Below are positions 13,936 through 17,867 of a stretch of DNA of 17,867 nt, in pieces. Position 1 is the stretch's first letter; each line of letters begins with the position of its first letter. Source of the stretch: Sediminibacterium sp. (GTDB lineage: Bacteria > Bacteroidota > Bacteroidia > Chitinophagales > Chitinophagaceae); NCBI GenBank assembly GCA_030158535.1, contig JAOASV010000049.1, positions 1 to 17,867 of the forward strand, read 5' to 3'. The notes beneath the pieces are model-generated. The model had not been told where the DNA came from, searched no databases, and saw only the letters and a list, made by a program, of their open reading frames with translations. The position numbers and the translations under genes were made by a program.

Positions 13936-16839
13936 TTATTGAATTGCGCTGTAGATAGCTTCTTGAATATTGGGTCTAACATTTAGTCTACCAAATTTGG
14001 TATTGTTTCTTGTTGGAGAAACCCTGCTAGATAAAAAGACATATACCAGTTGTTTGGTTGGGTCTACCCATACGCAAGTGCCGGTAAATCCAGTGTGACC
14101 GTATGTTTCAGGAGATACACTTTTAGAAGGGTAGGCTTCTTTTCTTGTAGCATTGTCTTTTTCAGGTTTATCAAAACCCAAACCTCTTCTAGAAATATCA
14201 GAACTGTATGCGGTAAATTTTTGAATGGTCGATTTTTTTAAATAGCGTTTGCCGTTTAGTACTCCTCCATTTAATAGCATTTGATAGAGCTTGGCTAAAT
14301 CATAAGCATTGCTAAATAAGCCGGCATGTCCAGCCACGCCACCAAACATCGCAGCACCCTCATCATGAACATCTCCATGTGTTTGTTGTGCTCTAAAATG
14401 CGCTTCCACCTCGGTAGGTATGATTTTACTTAATGGCATTTTTGCAGTAGGCAAAAAACCTGTGCTATGCATCTCAAGCGGTGTATAAAACTGATCTGCT
14501 ACATAGGCGTCTAAGCCCATACCCGTAACAGACTCTACTACTTTTCCTAAAAAAATAAAATCGTTATCGCTGTATACATATTTACCAGCGGTAGGCGTGC
14601 TACTAGATAGTATACGCGCATACATACTATCCTGCCAATCTTTTCTGAGGTATACATTTTCTGCTACACGTACTGGAAATTGAGGTGTAGCGGTTGTCGA
14701 AAAATATTTTGGAGATGGTTTGTTGGTAGCAGGGTCCAATACTTCTTTGTAAAAAGTAATGAAAGGAACAAGTCCTGCTTGGTGTAACAAAAGATCTGAT
14801 ATTTTAATCGATGCTTTGTCTGATCCGCGCACCCATGGAATATAATCGCCAATGGTTTTATGCAGTTTTACTTTTTTGGTTTCAACAAGTTTCATGATGG
14901 CCACGGTCGTAGCAGATATTTTAGTAACAGACGCTAAATCAAATACCATATCTGTTTGCATGGGAACCGAGTTGTTGTAATTGGTGGTTCCAAAAGCTTT
15001 ATTGTAAACCACTTTACCATTTTTGGCTACTAATACCACACAGCCCGGAATGGCAGCGCTATCAATGGCTGCTTTGGCAATGCTATCAATTTTTTGAAGC
15101 GCAGCACTACTCATGCCTACTTCTTCTGGAACGGCTGTGTTAAAATAACTAGCCGTTTCTATGCCGCTACCAAAACTAAAATTATCGCAAACGGTAACTG
15201 GTAATTTGCCTTCTGGCTGGGTAATACCTTGTAATAATTGTATGCCCGCTTTTTGAGTGATTTCGTCATCTTCATAACAAACCACTACATTATTGGCGCC
15301 ACATAAATTTGCTACTGCGTAAGGATTTCCAAAACAAAAATTAATAGTGTTAGCGCCTTGCACTTTTGTTAGTAACCCAAGTGCTGCATCAGAAATACCA
15401 AAATTATTGGCAGGCTTTCTGCTAAAATTATGCATCCCAACAACAACTGCGTCGTAGCCACTTGTTAATTTGGCAATGCTATCGGCTTTAGTGGTGCTAT
15501 CTGAAAAATTAAAGAGTACAATATCTGCACCATAGGTTTCTTTGATACTTGTTGCGAAACTATTTTCTTTACTAGTACCAATACCTATATACAATGTTTT
15601 TGTATTTTTCGATTGTAGCGGCAATAATTTTTTATTCTCAAGTTTTAAAACGGTCAACGCTTTTTTAGCAAGGATTTCTTTTAGCTCGTTGGTAGAAGCG
15701 TTTAGGTCTGCAGCTAAATTAGTAGTATCGATGGGTTGTAAACGGTCGAGCCCTAAATTATATTTAGCGCGCAATACTTTTTTAACTCTTTGGTTAAGGT
15801 CTTCCCAGCTTAACTTTCCGATGGCAATAGCTTCTTTTACTTTTTCAATGCTACCTTCAATATCACCAGGTAAGCAAAGCATATCGTTGCCAGCAATTAA
15901 AGACATTACAGACGCTTCACCTTTAGGGAAAAACTTTGAAACGCCTTTCATTTCTAGTGCATCAGTAAATGTGATACCGTTGTATTCAAGTTCATTGCGG
16001 AGTAAATTTTGAACAGCAATGGCTGACAGTGAAGTTGGTAAATTGGTGGTGGTGTCTAACGCAGGAATAGACAAGTGCGCCATCATCACACTACCAACGC
16101 CGGCTTTAATCATTTCTTTAAAAGGATATAATTCTAAAGAGTCAAGAGAACCCCTAGATTTATAAATGATGGGTAAATCATAGTGTGAGTCTACAGCTAC
16201 ATCACCGTGTCCTGGAAAATGTTTAGCACAAGCCATTACGTTTACGTCTTGCATACCACGCATATACGCTACACCATACTGTGCTACTTTGTATTTGTCT
16301 TCTCCAAAACTTCTATCATTGATTACCGGATTTTTTGGATTGTTGTTGATATCAACATCCGGCGCATAATTTATTTGTATACCAAGTCGCTTGCACTGCT
16401 CACCCACAATACGGCCAAATTGATAAATTAAATTGGCGTCATTTACAGCGCCCATCATAAGTTGACGTGGAAAATTGATCACACTATCGAGTCGCATACC
16501 TAAACCCCACTCACCATCAATGGCAATCATAAGTGGCGTTTTAGCAAGTGATTGATACGCGTTGGTGAGCGTAGCTTGTCTGATAGGGCCACCCTGAAAA
16601 AAACACAAACCACCCACATTAAATTTGGTTACTAAATCGGTAACTTCTTTTACATGCGCTACACCCAAATTACTATGTGCCCTTACAATCATAAGTTGTG
16701 CAATGCGCTCTTCGGGCGTTAATTTATTGAACTGTGCATTTACCCAGGCTTCAGATGCTTCTGATTTTTCAGAAAAACGCTGTGCTTTACTTGTAAATAA
16801 AGAGCACCCTAAAATAGTTATGAGTAAGAATTTTTTCAT
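13936..16839 (-). CDS. Exported fusion: NagZ-type GH3 beta-N-acetylhexosaminidase plus AmiE-like serine hydrolase (beta-lactamase fold)
   Basis: I start at the ATG at 16839 (967 residues), which gives an N-terminal signal peptide (MKKFLLITILGC..SKAQ). The frame runs 20 codons further upstream but would enter the preceding terminator. Cleavage may be at KA-Q (Sec) or at Cys12 (weak lipobox). The GH3 domain (about 35-370) has KHFPGHGD (206-213) with DSH (217-219), the histidine/aspartate dyad unique to NagZ-type enzymes, and nucleophile Asp293 (FTDALEMKG). A GH3 C-terminal domain follows (about 380-565). The serine-hydrolase domain (about 570-967) has SVTK (Ser637, Lys640), YSD (Tyr756), HTG (915-917) and a VHDEGA..GGVAGHAGLFS block. 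That block recalls B. subtilis AmiE (YbbE), an N-acetylmuramoyl-L-alanine amidase encoded beside NagZ (YbbD). The likely role is removing GlcNAc and then peptide from peptidoglycan fragments in the periplasm. Confidence 0.9.
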   Translation of the reverse strand: MKKFLLITILGCSLFTSKAQRFSEKSEASEAWVNAQFNKLTPEERIAQLMIVRAHSNLGVAHVKEVTDLVTKFNVGGLCFFQGGPIRQATLTNAYQSLAKTPLMIAIDGEWGLGMRLDSVINFPRQLMMGAVNDANLIYQFGRIVGEQCKRLGIQINYAPDVDINNNPKNPVINDRSFGEDKYKVAQYGVAYMRGMQDVNVMACAKHFPGHGDVAVDSHYDLPIIYKSRGSLDSLELYPFKEMIKAGVGSVMMAHLSIPALDTTTNLPTSLSAIAVQNLLRNELEYNGITFTDALEMKGVSKFFPKGEASVMSLIAGNDMLCLPGDIEGSIEKVKEAIAIGKLSWEDLNQRVKKVLRAKYNLGLDRLQPIDTTNLAADLNASTNELKEILAKKALTVLKLENKKLLPLQSKNTKTLYIGIGTSKENSFATSIKETYGADIVLFNFSDSTTKADSIAKLTSGYDAVVVGMHNFSRKPANNFGISDAALGLLTKVQGANTINFCFGNPYAVANLCGANNVVVCYEDDEITQKAGIQLLQGITQPEGKLPVTVCDNFSFGSGIETASYFNTAVPEEVGMSSAALQKIDSIAKAAIDSAAIPGCVVLVAKNGKVVYNKAFGTTNYNNSVPMQTDMVFDLASVTKISATTVAIMKLVETKKVKLHKTIGDYIPWVRGSDKASIKISDLLLHQAGLVPFITFYKEVLDPATNKPSPKYFSTTATPQFPVRVAENVYLRKDWQDSMYARILSSSTPTAGKYVYSDNDFIFLGKVVESVTGMGLDAYVADQFYTPLEMHSTGFLPTAKMPLSKIIPTEVEAHFRAQQTHGDVHDEGAAMFGGVAGHAGLFSNAYDLAKLYQMLLNGGVLNGKRYLKKSTIQKFTAYSSDISRRGLGFDKPEKDNATRKEAYPSKSVSPETYGHTGFTGTCVWVDPTKQLVYVFLSSRVSPTRNNTKFGRLNVRPNIQEAIYSAIQ

Positions 16840-16897
16840 GATGGTAAATTGAGTGTCACAATGTAAGATTTCTCCTAGTTTATTGGAAGGTATGGGC

Positions 16898-16934
16898 AAA
16901 AAAAAGTCGCAAGAGACAAGCTTTTGCGACTTTT
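16898..16934 (-). terminator. Intrinsic terminator after the DUF5606 gene
   Basis: On the minus strand the sequence is AAAAGTCGCAA, an 11-base loop, then TTGCGACTTTT continuing into a run of eight T (complement of 16898-16905). The core stem GTCGCAA/TTGCGAC is perfect, and A/T pairs extend it to 11 bp. It begins 17 bases after the DUF5606 stop codon and ends 58 bases before the chosen start of the NagZ-AmiE gene, so it separates the two transcripts and supports that start. Confidence 0.85.
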
Positions 16935-16951
16935 ATATACGTTCTCTTATA

Positions 16952-17362
16952 TTATGCTTCTGTTTCTTCTTCAGGCTCTTCAGATAATTTGATTTCGATG
17001 TTATTGGCTTTTAAAATGCTAAACCATTTTACCATCTTTTTCATATCACTAGGATACACACGGTCAAAATCCATATCGGCATATACTTTTTTAAAGTAAG
17101 CGACAATAGCTGCTGGGTCTTTTTCGGAAGGAAGGGCTTCTTTAGAAGCTAACATCGTTTGAAAAAGCTCCACCAAATTGATATTGTCACGAACGGTATA
17201 CACTTCAATACTTTCTAAATGAGAAAAGTTGTGTACTCTGCTGCTTACAAACTTTGTGGTTTGATCTTCTAAAGACTTAACGATAGCGCCATCTGTCTTG
17301 CTGGCAACCATTTCAAATAGACCACTAAGGCCAGAGATTGATACTAAATTACTGTACTCCAT
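16952..17362 (-). CDS. DUF5606 family protein of unknown function
   Basis: This 136-residue cytoplasmic-looking protein has no signal peptide or membrane segment. It opens with LVSISGLSGLFEMVASKTDGAIVKSLED (a strand-turn-strand pattern), continues with FSHLESIEVYTVRDNINLVELF, and ends with RVYPSDMKKMVKWFSILKAN and an acidic tail (EEPEEETEA). From memory this matches DUF5606, a small family widespread in Bacteroidota with no established function; the I-S-G-x-x-G-L-(Y/F) start and the DMKK-V-WF segment are its marks. No catalytic motif is visible. It is closely followed by an intrinsic terminator and preceded by its own probable promoter, so it appears to be transcribed alone. The upstream neighbour on the same strand is a DsbA-like gene 51 bases away. 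Confidence 0.8.
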   Translation of the reverse strand: MEYSNLVSISGLSGLFEMVASKTDGAIVKSLEDQTTKFVSSRVHNFSHLESIEVYTVRDNINLVELFQTMLASKEALPSEKDPAAIVAYFKKVYADMDFDRVYPSDMKKMVKWFSILKANNIEIKLSEEPEEETEA

Positions 17363-17381
17363 ATGCTTTGTTTACGTTGTG

Positions 17382-17389
17382 CAAAGTAA
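17382..17389 (-). promoter_or_regulatory. Probable -7 element of the DUF5606 gene
   Basis: On the minus strand this reads TTACTTTG, one mismatch from TAnnTTTG, followed by CAC. Transcription would start near 17376, about 14 bases before the ATG at 17362, a short leader like that proposed for icmF. No clear -33 TTTG is visible. Confidence 0.35.
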
Positions 17390-17413
17390 AGGTAAAATAA
17401 GGTTAAAAAACTA

Positions 17414-17866
17414 CTAATTCGTTTTTGATGCTTCTGCTAGTGCTATATCAAGTCTTGCGCGTAGCGTTTCATAATCTGTGTAACCCCTCGCTAACAAATG
17501 AAATTTTGATTCATTGACTTGTAATAATACACATGGGAATCCGGTTACTTGCAATTGTTTAACCAGCGAAAACTCATAGTGGGCTTGATCTTTATAGGTT
17601 TCGCTGGCTAATTTTTCATAAAAAGTTTCGGGGGCGATACTATATTTTTCAAGGAGGTGTCTATACGCTTCATTATCCGTTAAATCACGGCCTTCATAAT
17701 GGAGGGCTATTTGTAAATCAGTTGCAAATTCTACCTGACGTTCGGGGTAAAACTCCTTAAAGATGGAAAGTGCGATGGCTGGTTTTTCGGAATGTGGGAA
17801 CCAGTCGCTTAATTCGGGGTTTTTAATATTCCAGAGGTAGTCTTCAACAAAATATACGCCGGTTAG
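17414..17866 (-). CDS. DsbA-family (FrnE-like) thioredoxin-fold protein, 5' end outside window
   Basis: An open frame of 150 codons enters from the right edge and ends at tandem TAG TAG stops (the first at 17414-17416). The visible part begins LTGVYFVEDYLWN and has a helical middle (QIALHYEGRDLTDNEAYRHLLEKY, then PETFYEKLASETYKDQAHYEF). It is followed by VKQLQVTGFPCVLL, where V-T-G-F-P is the cis-proline loop of the DsbA/thioredoxin fold, and a C-terminal strand and helix. This is the pattern of the DsbA-like oxidoreductase/FrnE group, often annotated as a predicted protein-disulfide isomerase in Bacteroidota. The N-terminal thioredoxin strand and any CXXC active site lie beyond the window, so activity cannot be judged. 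A Cys directly follows the cis-proline. Confidence 0.75.
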   Translation of the reverse strand, partial: LTGVYFVEDYLWNIKNPELSDWFPHSEKPAIALSIFKEFYPERQVEFATDLQIALHYEGRDLTDNEAYRHLLEKYSIAPETFYEKLASETYKDQAHYEFSLVKQLQVTGFPCVLLQVNESKFHLLARGYTDYETLRARLDIALAEASKTN

Positions 17867-17867
17867 T

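Noticed and set aside
15542..16012. Open frame (156 codons) on the plus strand opposite the NagZ-type domain
   Set aside because: The antisense sequence of a conserved GH3 domain produces it by codon bias; no recognisable protein motif.
16840..16899. Twenty-codon N-terminal extension of the NagZ-AmiE protein
   Set aside because: It would place the start at the edge of the preceding terminator and bury the signal peptide inside the protein.
1..17867. CRISPR array, tRNA/rRNA gene, insertion sequence, prophage or defence island
   Set aside because: I saw no direct-repeat array, transposase, integrase, tRNA-like sequence or toxin/restriction gene; all space is filled by household-type genes with short gaps.

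Overview
This window of about 17.9 kb is chromosomal DNA of a Bacteroidota bacterium, probably a member of the Chitinophagaceae or a close relative (the family level is inference). Three things point there: AT-rich sequence with A-rich translation starts in place of strong Shine-Dalgarno sites, TAnnTTTG-type promoter elements, and genes typical of the phylum (long-form IspG, the type IX secretion protein PorZ, a DUF5606 protein, fused IcmF). I count 12 protein-coding genes. The two at the window edges are cut off at their 5' ends. I see no rRNA, tRNA, CRISPR array, insertion sequence or prophage, and no gene-free stretch longer than about 130 bases.

Layout. Bases 2-2820 (+) hold ispG (isoprenoid precursors) followed by an LpxL/HtrB-type acyltransferase. 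Bases 2810-4591 (-) hold a two-gene sulfur module, an ArsR-family repressor followed by a CstB-like persulfide dioxygenase fused to two rhodanese domains. Bases 4719-5396 (-) are tsaB (tRNA t6A synthesis), divergent from ridA (5494-5880, +). An aldose 1-epimerase (5875-6831, -) is divergent from icmF (6954-10328, +), a three-domain coenzyme-B12-dependent isobutyryl-CoA mutase. A small exported PliI-like protein follows icmF. On the minus strand come porZ (10967-13213), a NarL/LuxR response regulator without a kinase beside it, and a large exported fusion of a NagZ-type beta-N-acetylhexosaminidase with an AmiE-like serine hydrolase. The right edge has a DUF5606 gene with a clear intrinsic terminator and the end of a DsbA-like gene.

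How the genes fit together. Most are core or household genes. The best-defined functional unit is the arsR-cstB pair: a cysteine-free ArsR repressor apparently controls persulfide detoxification, with an AT-rich dyad upstream as its likely operator. The NagZ-AmiE fusion suggests one exported enzyme that takes apart peptidoglycan fragments in two steps. Its neighbour porZ belongs to the outer-membrane secretion machinery, but nothing shows that the two cooperate. Three convergent gene pairs overlap or nearly touch at their 3' ends (11 bp overlap, 6 bp overlap, 2 bp gap), leaving no room for terminators between them. I did not find a clearly new multi-gene defence or mobile system here.
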